A stretch of 64,000 bases of DNA from Eleginops maclovinus (Eukaryota > Chordata > Actinopteri > Perciformes > Eleginopidae). The notes under the pieces are model-generated. The model made no database searches. It worked only from the letters and a program-made list of their open reading frames with translations, and had not been told where the DNA came from. Each line of letters begins with the position of its first letter. Within the stretch, counting starts at the first letter, position 1. Positions 13,301-55,775 of the stretch are shown one piece after another. The position numbers were made by a program, and so were the translations under genes. The stretch covers positions 20,336,707 through 20,400,706 of the forward strand of contig NC_086354.1 of NCBI RefSeq assembly GCF_036324505.1, in the 5' to 3' direction.

Positions 13301-15878
13301 ATTTCTTGACTTTGTATCCATGCTTCTTACTGTGTCTATACAGCATATGCACCAGTATACACCACAGCAAATTCCTTGTTTGAGAAAACCTACTTGGCAA
13401 TAACTCTTGTTCAGATTTCTGCATATTAGAGCTGGACTGTTCACGCTTTGTGCCCCAACTAGAAAAATATTGTTTGCAAAAGTGATTTCTAGGATGCCAT
13501 TTGAGTGTAGAAAGCTTTCAAAAAGTGCCCACTAGGGTGCCCTTTAAAAAAGATCCCACGCATATTGCTTTCTCTACAGACTATAAAACTTCTTTGGTGC
13601 CCACCCACATGCAGCTGCAGCTCTTAATTTTTTTCGCCCTTGCCTAGTTGCATCTGTTAGTATATGCTGGATTTGGTCTTGTGTTTCTCTTTTCTGTCTG
13701 TAGTAGAATAAAGGAAATGACTCATTAATAAGGTCCAATGCTATTAGACATATTTTACAATGCCAGTTTGCTAGCATCAGTTTTTCCTTTGGGAGGCAAG
13801 CTAGTGTGTAATACTTTCTGTCCATCTGCAGATTGTTTACTGAATTTCAGGCACACAGTCACCTCCCACTAGCCAGACGGACCATGATGAGCAATGTCTC
13901 AGACAATCAGTCTGGTCACGACTGTACTGCGCCAGACTCCTGCTCTAAATGCAGATAACTATTGTTTGGCCGTGCAGACATCGTAGTTAGTTGTAAGTGC
14001 TTAATGTACAGTGTGTATTTTAAAAGAGACATATTGTAGTAATATATTTGGGACTCAAGCCAAGATAATATTAAAATGATGTCTGTGTTTTAAAACCAAG
14101 AAATTAAGAAGGAAGTGAAATAACAGTGTGTAAAATCCATAGGTCACAAGGTCTTTCACTATAGTGATCGTTGCACCTGTAAGGCTGCTTCTCCTCTTAT
14201 TGTCACCTAAGTAAAAATGCATTCTTAGACCTTTTATGGTTACTGCAGCTATCACATGAGACTCTGCACTGCTATTACCCAGTGAAAAAACTCCTCCCGA
14301 CAGCCGTCCTCGGATGTTATTTTTCCTCCCAGCATGGAGGGTTACAGGACTATTTTGTTACATCTATTGTTAAGCTAAGGCAGCTCTTAACCTTACTCTC
14401 GTACTGGTGGTGGCTTGTAAAGTTGGTGTTTCTAGGAGAGTAGCTTATTCAACTCGGATTGCAATGTGAATTATGTGTTTTCAATGCCAAACATTCACTG
14501 TTGTTGTCATCAAGCTTGTTTTATGAGCTGTGTTACAATTAGCTAGAGGCTGAATGAGGAGCCAGATGTCGGGCCTCTGTACATAAGAGTTGCACTGTGT
14601 GTGTGTCATTACATTTACCCTTTACTATCTGCAAAGCACGCCTGCAGTGTGTCTGTCACCATTTAGAGAATCCATGCACCACTGTATGACCCGAATAGTG
14701 ATCCGTAATGGGCTTGACTGTGTGTTTATATTTGCATAATGAACTGTACTTGTGTTAGCATGTGGTATACTACTTGTGCATAAAAGCAATTAGATGAAAT
14801 AAAAGTCAAATCGGTGATCGAGTTGGGTCAAGTTCCCACTGAGAGGCGGGAGGCAAACCCTCAAAGCCCCAGAGGGAATAACCTAGACACTAATTAAAAA
14901 CTTGCTTTTATGTCGGTATTTGTGCACGAATGACCACAAGCTCGAGGAGGGCGGCAGATGTTTGTCAGTGCGTTTGTGTGCTCCGTATATTGGCTCGTTT
15001 TAATATGTCTTGGATTATGTTTTTCAATATGAGGAATATTACAAAGAGCTCCAGACAACTAACCTACAGTTAGTAAGTCTCTGAGAAGCATCTTCATGTT
15101 GGGGCTGGTCCAAGGTGAGCACATTTTTATCTCCTTTGTAAACTTTTAAGTAGCTAAATCTATAGCATCTTCTGTAAATGATTCACATTTCAAAGCTTTT
15201 TTTTATGAAAAATGAAGGGTCGCTTTGTGAGACACTTGAACAGATCATCACAACTTTGGATGGTTGTTAACTTTTGAGGTTTTCAAGTTTGCTCAAAATG
15301 TCTCGAAAGTCTGAAATGAAAGCAAAATGTTCTATTTTATTTGTACACAATTACTTGTATACACTATATTTTTAATCAAGGATTCTTTTACTTTTTTAAA
15401 TACATCTTATGCACAATAAGGTGCCTGAAATAGGATAGGATGTTATGACTTTGTGGCATCTAGAGCTGCAGATAATAATTATTATCATCATCATTGTTAA
15501 ATCTGCGGACAACTTATTAAGCAGAAATCATAAGAACCAGAACATATTTGTAATTGTTCCTTGTTAATGACATTAACATTAGTAAATGATTAAACAGTGG
15601 CACATTATTATTAGTATTTTCTAATATTTAACTAATCGATCAAATGACTCGTTGTTTCTGCTCTAATGGTCTATTGTAAGCCCATGTGGGCTGGGCATAG
15701 CTGAATGAATGACAATGATTCATCAAGATGCATTTTCATACTCAATTAAAGCTCATGTTTCTCAAGTTTTTAAATAAATGCACTCCATGAATCCCACCAA
15801 TGATTCGGTTTCATTTAACCTCATTTCACCCTTGCGGGCTTTTTCCCAGTAAAAAGACAAACCTCTTGCCATTAATTG

Positions 15879-16001
<123 letters not shown>

Positions 16002-16289
16002 GTGTGCTGTTAAAATAATGCACGGCTGTCCTGATATCCCACAATTCTGCTCAGCTGCATAGAGCAGTGTGATAGGCTGGTGGAGGGGGGAACTGCAGCA
16101 GAGTAGCACCGCTGTCAGGAAACAGAAGCCCACTGCGAATGCAACTCGCATAACCAGCTGAACGAGGGACGGTTTACCTGGTAATAAACCTTCCTTTTGA
16201 TGCTTTTCTCTTAACATCTTACCTCTAGGCTGCTTAACATGAGATGCACGCATACCCGTTTGCTCTGTCTTATTTCATCTTTTGACATA

Positions 16290-16600
16290 TTCGGGTCGTA
16301 TGGCAACATCCCCCGCGGCCGATGACAGATAATTAACATTTAAAAAACACTTCTACTGTATTAACCCAGGCGGAAAAGACGTGGCTAACCGTGGCAGAAA
16401 CATCGGTCATAACCTTTTTGTGTCCCGCTGTTTTGCATTGTAACGTTTCGGTGTGTAACATTGTAGCGACGTGGGTTTCTAATGTTGAATGGGCTGCCTG
16501 CAGACGCTGTTTTTTGGAGCTAAAAGTCGGGTATTTCAAAGCATCAAGCCGCCTTAGGTACAGTAGGCTAACATGCTCCGGTTTCGAGAGAGAAAGTGAA
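16290..16600 (+). promoter_or_regulatory. CpG-rich patch, possible alternative promoter
   Basis: The patch contains many CpG dinucleotides compared with flanking intron (CCCCGCGGCCG near 16311, ACGTGG, GTCGGG, GCCGCC) and a possible donor after GCCGCCTTAG at 16555. 4.1-family genes are known to use several promoters. There is no TATA box and no transcript evidence, so the call is tentative. Confidence 0.3.
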
Positions 16601-19600
16601 AAATGGGTGAAAACTAAACGACAGAATTGCTTTTCCCAACCTCGAATCTGCCGTTTTTTTCATCACTCAAGGACATGCGCTGACTCCCAAGCAAACACGG
16701 TTACATTTGAGGACAGTTAATGGATTAAAATGGTTAAATTGTCGGAAGGTTAAGACGAAATACTTGGGTGTTTTTGATCTGCAGTGCGGTAGGCGTGGTT
16801 AGGGGGCAGGAGGACACGGTCTGGATCCGCTTTTAGCATCACAACATCCCTGTAAGCACGGAATGCAATGGCTGGAGTCTGACTTGACAATTTGATTAAG
16901 ATGCACAGTAAGCTGTTGTTGCAGTAGCATCGAGAGGCAGCAACATCAGGGGCCTTGTTTGCAGGCTTTCCTAGTTTAATCACTGACAGTGTACCTTTTT
17001 AAACCCAATAACAGTGTGTTTAAACATTGATATAGTTGTCTTTATGTCCCATATGTACTGAAATATATTGTTTGATACATGCTGAATATCATGATCCAAC
17101 CGCACAACTCTAGATTCTGTATGAATAGTGCAGCTCTGCAGGTTGAAGTCAGGTTGTAATGGGCATTATTTCATCAGCCCAAAATCACAAATTTGTCTTG
17201 GAGGGTTTCAGGATTTCCAGAACAATCACCACCCTCTTTCCTTAAGCCCTTGATAAGTAAACACTGCAAATAATAGGATTAGGTGACAGTAAACCTACTA
17301 CTGAGCACTACTGAGCACCACAGTGACACAATGGGGTCATGCACAGTACAGGTAAAAGGGAGAGGCATCTTTTATTGTTTTCCTAGTAAAAGGTCATCTT
17401 GGGTCACTGTTTGTCATTCAAAACTAGAGAGAAAACAATTGGTATTAGACTCATTAATACAAATGCACTATGACACAGTTGGCTTATATACAGAAAAAGA
17501 GCAACAGCCTCTTTTAGGGCTGCTGACTACTATGACGTTTTTTGTCAACTACGTTTTTTTTCAGCCCTGTTATACTATGTTAATGTTGTGTGTGGTTTGT
17601 ATCCAGGAAACTGACAACATCTTTGTTCAACACAAGATCTAGAGTGGTGCTTTTGTATCAGTCTTTGTGGAATTCTACTATGTTAGTTCAACCGATGACT
17701 TAAAGTCAGCTCTACTCTTTTGAATGTATATGTGTATTTCCTAGTATCTTTGTCTTCTTTTATATACAGCAAATCTATATTTGAGATGGTTGTTTGATAA
17801 AACAAGTAATATGAACATAACTAAGGCTATGGGAATTTCTGATAATCATTAGTCACCGCCCTATTCCAGTGGTTTACAGTATATACCTCAGGCTAGGTTG
17901 GAGTACACCCACAGAACCCATCACTATAAAGGTGAAAGTAGTGTAGGCATGTCTGAACTGATGTCTACAACCAGTTTTAACGTCATGCTCTCGTGCAGAC
18001 ATAATCAGTAATCAAATTCCAGCTGATTTAATGATTACCTATAGCTAATCCCATAAAATAAATCCCTAATGGCACTGTATAAGACGTTATTAGCTCTTCA
18101 TCAAGCTACTAGTATGTCGTTTTAATCTTTTACATTCACAGGGGATTTTCCCTCTGTCAAAGAACGTTGCATACTGGATTGATTACTATTAACTCCAGAC
18201 ATACATGTATTTCAGCTGTTGTTGTTTATGTTTGTGCCAGGCTTTCAAGGAACCACTCTGGTCTTAAGAGAGAATTCATGGCAACAAAGACGCACTCACC
18301 GTGTTGAATATTGAAGTGCACAGTGAAGTTAGGATAACAATAGGTTAGCTGGTCTGTCTTGTGTATCCCTGAGTGCCTCGCTGCCGGTGACAGTAATGCT
18401 AAGAATGTAAACGCAGCAAGCCGACAGGATTTATGGCCTCCTCAGCGAAAAATGCTCCCAGCTTGGAGTCACCTTCATGTGATCGGTCTGCCTTGCTTAA
18501 TTCCTGCAGTTGAGATGTGGTGTGTCTTGTCTGGTTTCAGTTTAAAAGGGTTCAACTAAAACCTCTTTGAAAATGGATATGGGGAGTGGATGAAAAGCCT
18601 CTGAAATGGCTACTTGTCCCGGCTGGTATGAGATGGTTTTTATGGAAAATAATTACCTTAGGTTTGGCAGTGGATCGGATCAATGGCGTCATGGAGTCAG
18701 TTGGCTATTTCCTCCGATACAAAGTGCACAATAATGCAGTCTTATGTGACAATAAATTATGATCAGGTTTTCTTTAAAATCGATTCGAGACACGATGATT
18801 CAGCCTTTTGATCATTTGGGAAGCTGTTGTGCTGCTGTCAGATTGTATTGTTGTCCACCCCATTCATATTTCTAAGAGCTGGCTAAATAACGAAAACATA
18901 TCTCGGTATAATGCATCTTAAAGATTACTTGGTGCCTCTCTAAACCAGCGTGAATAAACACAGACGCTTCATAAAGGTAGGCTTTAGTGTTCTTTAAGTT
19001 TTAGCAATAACCAAAGTCCCAAATGATCAGCTCTTTGATGTTTTGCTGAGTCACTGATGTTGATTTTGAATGTTGTTCTTTAGTGGGTTGCATTATTGAC
19101 TGTGTTGTGAGCTCTGTAAATGAAATATTACTTGCTTAGGTTGTTCTGCACCAGAGCTGGAGAATGTTCTAGCTGAACACTGAGGCACAAACAGATCTGG
19201 GTTGTTTATATTTCTCAAATTCTTAACGGCAGGACAAAACTGTACTACGCTGTGTGGTGTTATTGAGAAGCATTTGGTACATAATGCCCTAATCAGCTTT
19301 GTGAAAACGACTATTATTATCTTGTATCTTGTTGGGAAGGTCAGTCACTTGTTGTTGCTGTTTTTTCAGTGGGCAACTGTGAGAGTCTCACTAGAGCGTC
19401 AGACTAACGATTAGTTCCTCATGCTGCTTGTTACACCAGTTTAAGTGGACTAAAGATCAGGTAAAACATGTTGGCGGCTGTCACATTCTTTCAACCTCCC
19501 TCTACTCTCCAATCCATTTACATTTTGGTGTCCGTCAATTCCAATCTTTCTTGTTTTTACCTGCTTAACTTCATTCTAGGACTGCCGGTTTCCTGAAGTC

Positions 19601-22600
19601 CGACTATTGTGTCTTATGTTGAAGGACCAACCGTCCAAAACAATAAAGAAAAAGGAATGCCAACAAATCCTCACATAGAGGAAGCTTCAATGATATGCTA
19701 TTTATTCCAAATAAAAAACCTACAAGATGATTTACTATGAATACTGGTCATTAGTGTTTTAGCAACTACAGTATGTGTTCCATCTTTCAAACATTTGCCA
19801 TTATTAGTGGCACTCTTTGAATGCACAGCTGATTTAATGGTGCATTTGTCACGAGTCACTGCAGTTTAAAGTATCAGCTGTATGCCTCGCATGTTATGCA
19901 AGTGTTAAATGATCATAAATATTTAAAATGGACATGCCTTCATTGGATTATCTTTTCATAATAAGAACCATCAGTAATGTTGTTTTTGAAAATAAGGTGT
20001 GTGAAAGCACCTCTGGGATGTAAAGCCCCTCAGCAGAGGTGTCCCAATTGAGTGGCCTGCCCAGCTACATACTATCCTGTTACTGTGTGTGTCTGTGTGT
20101 GTCTGTGTGTGACAGCTGTCAGCCCCGTGGCCATATAGAGAGGTCGCATCATATACTACAAGCCCACTGGGGATGGGCCTGGACGTGTCAAAACGCCAAC
20201 CATTCCCCTATGTGTAACCTCCCTAAGCCCCCAGGGGTATTATGGGTGTGGGGGCAGGGGTGACAGGGATGGGCCCAGCTGTGGTGGCTAATAGCACACT
20301 GCACAGATGGCAGTCCCTCATCCTCCAGAGAGTGTGTATCCATGTGCACAGGCCACTTTCCAACAGTATGCGTTACAATCACAAATGGAGCTTAAAAATG
20401 CAAGTTTGCATGCATGGGCGCAGATCCACAGCATTTAATGTCCATGATCAATTATGTAATGTAGCTTCATGCTAATAAACCTTTGCTGAGCTTGCACATA
20501 AATATCCACTGCAATCCCACAAGTCCTTCTGAATTAGATTTTCTGATTAAATTGGTTTGGTTAGTGGTGGAGAGTGGGTTTGATTAAATGTGGGATGCCT
20601 TGATTTATAGGCGTGCTACGTTCAAAATGTAATTGTTCCTTTACTTAGAATATCAGTTTTTTTTATCTGTAAGTACAACTGAGAAAAATGCGCTTTCCAT
20701 CAGGCGACAGTCGAGCGAAACGCTGTGTTTATGTGGTGTTCTTGGAGATACACTTGATGACATCTCTTACCGAACGTGCTTGTGGTTGTAGTGTTGTTTT
20801 ATGGACAAGGTTTGTGTCTGCATGCTTTTTTTCTGTCTTTTCAGTCTGGTGGCTGCTTCGGTTTCCTTAAATGTACTGATGCAAGAACGATACTCAGAAG
20901 AACTTCCTTTTAGGGGTGGGCTCAGATAGCAGGTTTCATTTATGACCTTGTTCCCAGTCTGTAAAATACCCAGATTTTCTAACAAATGAAACCTTTTGTA
21001 ATATCCTAGAGCAATGCAAAACCTAAATGTAGCAGCTTCTTAATTTTATATTGTAGGTAAAGGTAGTGAACATTACAGAGCTGCAAAAACTGTGGCGTTT
21101 GGGACTTCTCAGCCAACAAAAGGTGATTAGACGTCTGTCTGTGAGTTGTTGTTACCTTAGCTTGCAGTTACTTGCACTAGTGAAGAATAGGAGGGATTTA
21201 AAGTTGGATTTAAAGATTTGAATCCATCCCTTCTAATGTGTCTGAGGATTTCTGCTGCCCAAAACTTAGCAAACATCAGCTTTCATTACCTAGGAAAATC
21301 AATATTACCCAAGATTGTCCCGCAATAGAGCAGCAAAGCAGGTGTTTATTTCTTGAAAAGTCTGAGAGATCTTAAGATATGAAACACTTTTTCTTTAGCT
21401 CTAATTGTCAATATGATGAGGCTATATTGGTGCAATCGTCCGCCGCTCCTGTGTACTACCAGGACACTAAATGAGTTGTGAATACAGCTTTCTGAATGCA
21501 TAATGTATGTGCCAGTCCATGGTGAGGGACACACAGTGTCCACACTGTGTAGGCTGTTGTGTGGCCCTGTGAAGAGTGCCTGTCACCAGTGACTGAATGT
21601 ATTCTTCTTCCATTTCTATGGTGCTAAGATGTTCCTTTCCTCTCCTCCTACCATAGTTCCTGTTTCATATTGGGGGGGGGGGGTAAGAAAAGGAAAGGTT
21701 AGATGTTTGCAGACATCATGTGTCAGCTGATTACTGAGCCACTCCTCAACTCTGCCACACATGACACAACAAAGTAGCTGAGCGGTTTTGAAAAAGAGCT
21801 CCTGTGAATTAGTTTTTTCTAGCGTTAGTTATCCAGACTTGAAAAACGGGGAGGGTTGGAATTTGGATCTTGTGACTTCATCGCTTCATTCAGATGTCTG
21901 CTCCTTGGGACTTTAATCTAGATTAGCTCATCTTTGTAGCCGTTTTATCGCAAGCTCTTGAAGTTCAACAGTAGAAAGAGTTTAGTCAGCATGTTGTGTG
22001 ACCTCTTTAGGCACATGACCTGCAGAAATTCAACATCATTCAGGTCCATTTAAGCATTAAAATCTTTCTCTTCTGAAGTAGTTTAGTTAGTTGGCTGAGC
22101 TTTTTTTGGCTTTATATTGTAATTCAATTCTAATCTATTCCATTGGAAGTAACACCAACTGGTCATTAGCGCAGATGAATTACCATTTGGCGTTCAAACA
22201 CAAACTTTGCTTCTTAGTTTTGTATCATTCTGCATTTTATTAAGCTGTAAAACCAAGTTATATTTAATCAAGATGTTATGTTTGTTAAATAAGCTCATAA
22301 TCACAACTTTGGCGCTTTATCGAGGACAACAAAACCTTGATTTCTGTTCAGATGTAAAGTATTTCGAAGCAATGCACATGTCACAGAGTGTTGGATTTAA
22401 CAACACAGATGTATGATGAAGGCATGGACTCCAGCTGTTCATACATCCAGTTATGTTCCTCCCTGTTCTGTTCACCGCAGGACACGTGGGGTCAGGCATG
22501 TGGGCCAATACCGTTAATACCGTTTCTCATCCAAATGAATAACGATATATACTCTATAAAAAGGGCAGTCTTCACACATTTGACATGCCACGGTTGTAAG

Positions 22601-22719
22601 TCTAGTCTGGTAAACTAAAACAGATGAATATATGACAACAGAACAAATATATACAAGTTGGGTGAATAACTTCATTCAAATGTCTTAAGTTTTGGGGAAC
22701 ACCTCAGCCCACAGTTTGT

Positions 22720-23050
22720 CGATCCAGAGGCTGCTGTCCCCGGCTGGGAGTCAGAGATCCTCCCACCCCGGAGTAAACACAGCTCTATAAATAGAAGTCA
22801 GGCTGACGCAGGCCAACAGCAGAATGACAGGCATCCATACTACTAACCACAGGCTCCCCACAGCAGGGGCACGGACACTGCTAGTCCCGCACACGCCCTG
22901 TGAACCCCACATCCCAGAGTCAAAGCCCTGTGGGTTTGGTTTAGCACAGGGGCCCCCAGAGAGATCCGTCCTATCTGTCATATTCGTTTTACGAAACCGG
23001 CCGATGCACGTCTCCCCTCATTACCTAGTTTCAGGCCCTCGGTATGGCAT
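22720..23050. other. GC-rich intronic island with MEF2-type site and antisense frame
   Basis: This block is markedly richer in GC than its surroundings. It contains CTATAAATAG at 22785-22794, a perfect MEF2-type palindrome. On the minus strand a 76-codon frame (22981 to 22751) includes a hydrophobic stretch SLWLVVWMPVILLLACVSL. The protein is not recognised; a conserved regulatory element is at least as likely as a gene. Confidence 0.3.
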
Positions 23051-23819
23051 CTGAAGCTGGTATGCGGCTATTCAAAAAGGGAGAAGGTCATGCTATGAAA
23101 GGCATGTACTGGAGCTGTTCAGATACTTTGGATGCTTGTTTGTAAATACTCTGCATAGAGACTGGAGGTGGGGGGGGATTGTGCAACATAGAGGAGAATG
23201 CTATTCCTCATATTTTCAGGATTTATTTTGCCACTAATTGGTTTTTGATGTTCTGCAAGAGCTGAAACAAGTCAATTAGTATCCTAATAGTTTAGATACT
23301 TTGAAAAATGCTGAATATTGTCTGGTTGATGCCTTTCCAATGAGAGAATTTGCAGATTTTCTCTTATATTTACCGTTATAAACCTAATAGTTCTTTGTAT
23401 TTTGACTGGGGAAGATTTTGACAAATATGTTTTTCCCTTCATGACAATTTACAGAAGATTCATTGAGAGAAAATGGTAATAATGATAGTCCCAGCCCCTG
23501 GTGTGATGGGTTTGGAGTCGGTTTATGTGAAATGACACACAGTATTTCGTGGAAATTGTGGATGTCAAGGCATTAGCCGCCTAGGCACTTTCCATTATCA
23601 GCTGCTGACACTCCTGAGATTATTGAGAACAGAGCTTGAGTGCGCCAACGCCACTTACATTAATTTCCCTTCTTATTCTGCTGTCAAACATCATCCACAT
23701 CTCTGCGTATGCATGGTAGAGGAGCTTCTCATAACACTGGGCTGCAAAGTACATCAATGCATAACAAGTCAGCTGACTCATCCCGTTTCCCTCTTTCCCC
23801 CGCTGCAGCGTGATTAACC

Positions 23820-52271
<28,452 letters not shown>

Positions 52272-52276
52272 CCCAG

Positions 52277-54708
52277 GTAAGACAACAAGGTCCCAGTCCT
52301 GGTCCCGGCTCGCTCCGTTTGTAGTCTGGTCTTTTTCAAGCTGGTCTCCATTCTTGGGCATGCTGCTTTTCCCATCAGCACTTCTTCTCCCTGCTGCAGA
52401 CACACAGCTAATGCATCACGCTGTTGTCCTTCCAGCTTCACCCCCCCTGCAGAGAAAAGGTCAGCTGATGCGTGTGTGTGTGTGCACACACCGGATATTA
52501 TAGTCTCCACTCATAATGACAAGGCTTAAAACGCTTTACAGTAATGCTGCTGGCAGTCTCATGCAACCTCCTGTAATATGACTGCAACACCCCCCCCTGC
52601 TGGAAAGAAACAAGGCTTTTCTTTTTAAAGAGAGCTGCGGTGTGGACAGAGCATGTAACATGGCTAATCCCCCCCATATAAACACAATAGGGTTGTCGCT
52701 TTCTAAAAAAAACTAACAAATCATGTAAAACCTGCTTCCCTAAATAAAAACATGTGGGATCTGGAGACGTGTTTACAGTACAGAAGAAAACAAGTTAGAT
52801 TGAAACAGTTGTTGCCTGCATGTCGTGCAATATTCAGTAAAAACATTGATCAGCATTGTTTTTTTTACATTGTGCCGCCTCACAAAGGGGCCCGGCGGTG
52901 ATGAGCGATTAAATACCGGCAGAACCGGCTCCTGCTTCTCACAGTCTGTCTGCAGACCAACCCGTATCGACTGAAATCTGATCCTGAGTGAACAAAGACG
53001 AGCTTTAGGCTGTTGTCAACTCCGTCCTCACAAGAAAAATCCTATTCCTTACCTGGGCAGCTTCATACATGACCACGTATACCAATAATATGAGCAAAAA
53101 TGAATCTGAGTAATGTTCTTGCATGAGCTGAATCCCTGTCATGCTAAAACGGTTTCTTTAAGACACTTTTGTTTTAAACAATCTGTGACATATGGCTCTT
53201 CTCAGCTGCACTCTTCCTTTCTGTGGTGGGGGGATAAATAGGTCAGCAGTCCTTCTGCCTGTGTTACTGAAAACCTCACAAATGCAGCCATTTGTGTTTC
53301 AACTCGCCCGTCTGGCAGTATTGTGAGGATTAGTTCAGGTGTGGAGCAGCGTGAGGGACCCTCTCATTCCATGGCACCCACAGCATGTCGTCAAACCCTC
53401 GCCTCCTTTTCTCTCCAGCTTTTTAAATCTGGAAACTGGGTTTGTCCAGTTTATTCTAATTCACCTTTTTGGCTCTGAAGCTTGTTATTTCATTCGCTCT
53501 TAACTTAAAAGATCCCAAGGCGCAGGGTTTGGGATGAAGGGCATGCATGTGTGTACTTGTGTGACTCACCACATGGGAATGCTTGGCTTTGTTTCTGCTG
53601 CCTTGCTCTCAGTCTTGTGTGTGTCTGATTTCAGACTACTACTTTTCTGAGTATCACCTTTAACAGGATGCTGAATGTGTATTTCTCTGGTCTTTTGGAT
53701 GCTTGTCCACTGTAGATACACACAGAGTGTTGGGGATGAACGGTATCATGAAAAAAGTAGTAGTGTTATTAAGAGCAAAAGTGTAAATTAAACGATGTCT
53801 TGCTTTGAGAACACACACGCGGCGTGGTGCTGACCTGTGTGAGCTAAAAGTCCTTCAAAATAAAAGCACGTCTCCAGCACACTAACCTTTTATCAACCAA
53901 ACATTTCCAGCCTTCTTTGCTTCATCAGCATCCCTACTTGATCAGTCATGATGATAATGAATCAGCAGAAATACTATGTATACAGAACAACATCGCTGTT
54001 TAAAAAATACATTACTTATAGTTCAAAACATATAATATACCAATCAAATATATGGCAACACGTGTATTCTTTTAGCCACTTTATTCAGTATATCCTAATC
54101 CCTTGCAGCACATAACATGTATGAATAACCCTAACTAATCTCAAAGTCTCTATGCATGTGGAATTAACACATCCATCACATGAAATACATTTCCAATTGT
54201 TTTATAAAAAAAAGAAAATGCTATTGTTTTGCATAAAGTGCTGATTTAGAATCCCTCCATGTATTTGCCAAAGGACAGATCTTAGATTATTTAGTTTTTT
54301 TAAAGCGTACTGGAGAAGAGTTGATGTTTTTTATTTTGATGAACTATCATTAAAATTCAAACCACACAGAGATAAGAGGAAGATGCTTTTCTGTATTATT
54401 CCTCGGCTGTGACACCAGACTGTGTGACTCATTTTTTGTTGTCACGCTTTAAATTGGTAGTAAAATAGTTGACCCGCTGCGAGCACAGCTAGTCAGTTTG
54501 TTAGTTTTAGTGTTACCCTGCAGCCTGTGTGTATCTATGTTGTGTGTGCACTTCTGTAGTCCCTCTGTGCTTCTGTTTATGGTGGTAAGATTTCCATAAA
54601 CTTTTATCAGGGTGTTTTCTCAGTCTTTGGCAGCTTGCACTGTGGCTGAAGGGTCATATGTGACTAAATCCACAGGATTTACTAACTGCTGTTTCTCTGT
54701 TCTTCCAG
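52277..54708 (+). other. epb41l3: Intron within the epb41l3 3' untranslated region
   Basis: It begins GTAAGA and ends TGTTCTTCCAG. No coding exon recognised; AT-rich with short simple repeats. The stop codon is so close to the donor that nonsense-mediated decay is not expected. Confidence 0.6.
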
Positions 54709-55775
54709 GAGTAACTCTGAGGGCTGTTTTCTGTTCAACCTCCCAGAATCCAACTCCAACATAATACTCCGAGACTCTCAGAAGACTAGAAAGGCTCCTA
54801 CTCTCCGAATGCTGCAGCTCTCCGCTAGTCGCAACCATCACCTGCAAAATACATGAATGCATCTTGCATGAGAAGGACGCAACGTTGCATTATCCAACAA
54901 ACGGCAAGATTATACTGAAAACCGTACAATTTTAAAAAATGGTTCTCGAACCGCCTGCACGCCGAATCCCTGTGTGTGCGGCAAGCAAACGGTTTGCTTT
55001 CACTGCCTTATGACTTTGATGCATTTTTATGATTATTGAGAATAATTATTGTAGCAACGTTTTATTTATGAAATAAAGCCATCACTCCAGAAATCGCTGT
55101 AGGCTGTATACGTTAGGGAGCATACACTATTTAACCTTGCTGTAGAAGTGCCAGCCTCATTTGCCAGCAAACATTGCCTCACTCACTCCAACAACACAAT
55201 GATTTTCCGTAAAGTTTGCCACAACAGAAATCACTACGGCCCGGTTCTGTACATATCAAAGCTTTCCTAGGAGAATAGCAAATTATCTTTCACGGTTGAT
55301 TTGACTCACGTCTACTTGAATTGCATTTTCCTTTTTTAAAGATCGTTTGAGCTTTTTAATTGTTTTCTCATCGATTGATTCCACCTAGAATAAGGCCTGT
55401 TTTGGCAAACGCCAAGGAATCAATATTTCTGTGAAAGAAATATGTTTTAATGTGCCTGCGCAGGCGTTGAATGTTCACCAGGGTAGATGATCGGCTAGCA
55501 AGCCCCAGTTTTGTGTGACAGGGAGGCAAAGGGCTCAGACTGCCGAGCGCTGCCTAAATTAGAAGCAAAGCCAAGAGAGATCTGTAAACACCCCCACCCA
55601 CCTCCCACCTTGAACATGTCAACTTTATGCCTCCCTCATCTGTCCAACTGTATCTGAATAACCAAGTTTTGTTCCTGTACAGCCATGTTTTCCTCAGAGT
55701 GGTGAAATAAAAGTGGCAAATGCATTTGTTTTTAATTTGCTGTTTCCTTCTCAAATAATAAAATGTTGACCACAG
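54709..55775 (+). other. epb41l3: epb41l3 terminal 3' untranslated exon
   Basis: It starts after the acceptor TTCTTCCAG. AATAAA hexamers at 55072-55077, 55706-55711 and 55757-55762 offer a proximal end near 55095 and distal ends near 55730-55780. No open frame of note. Confidence 0.6.
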
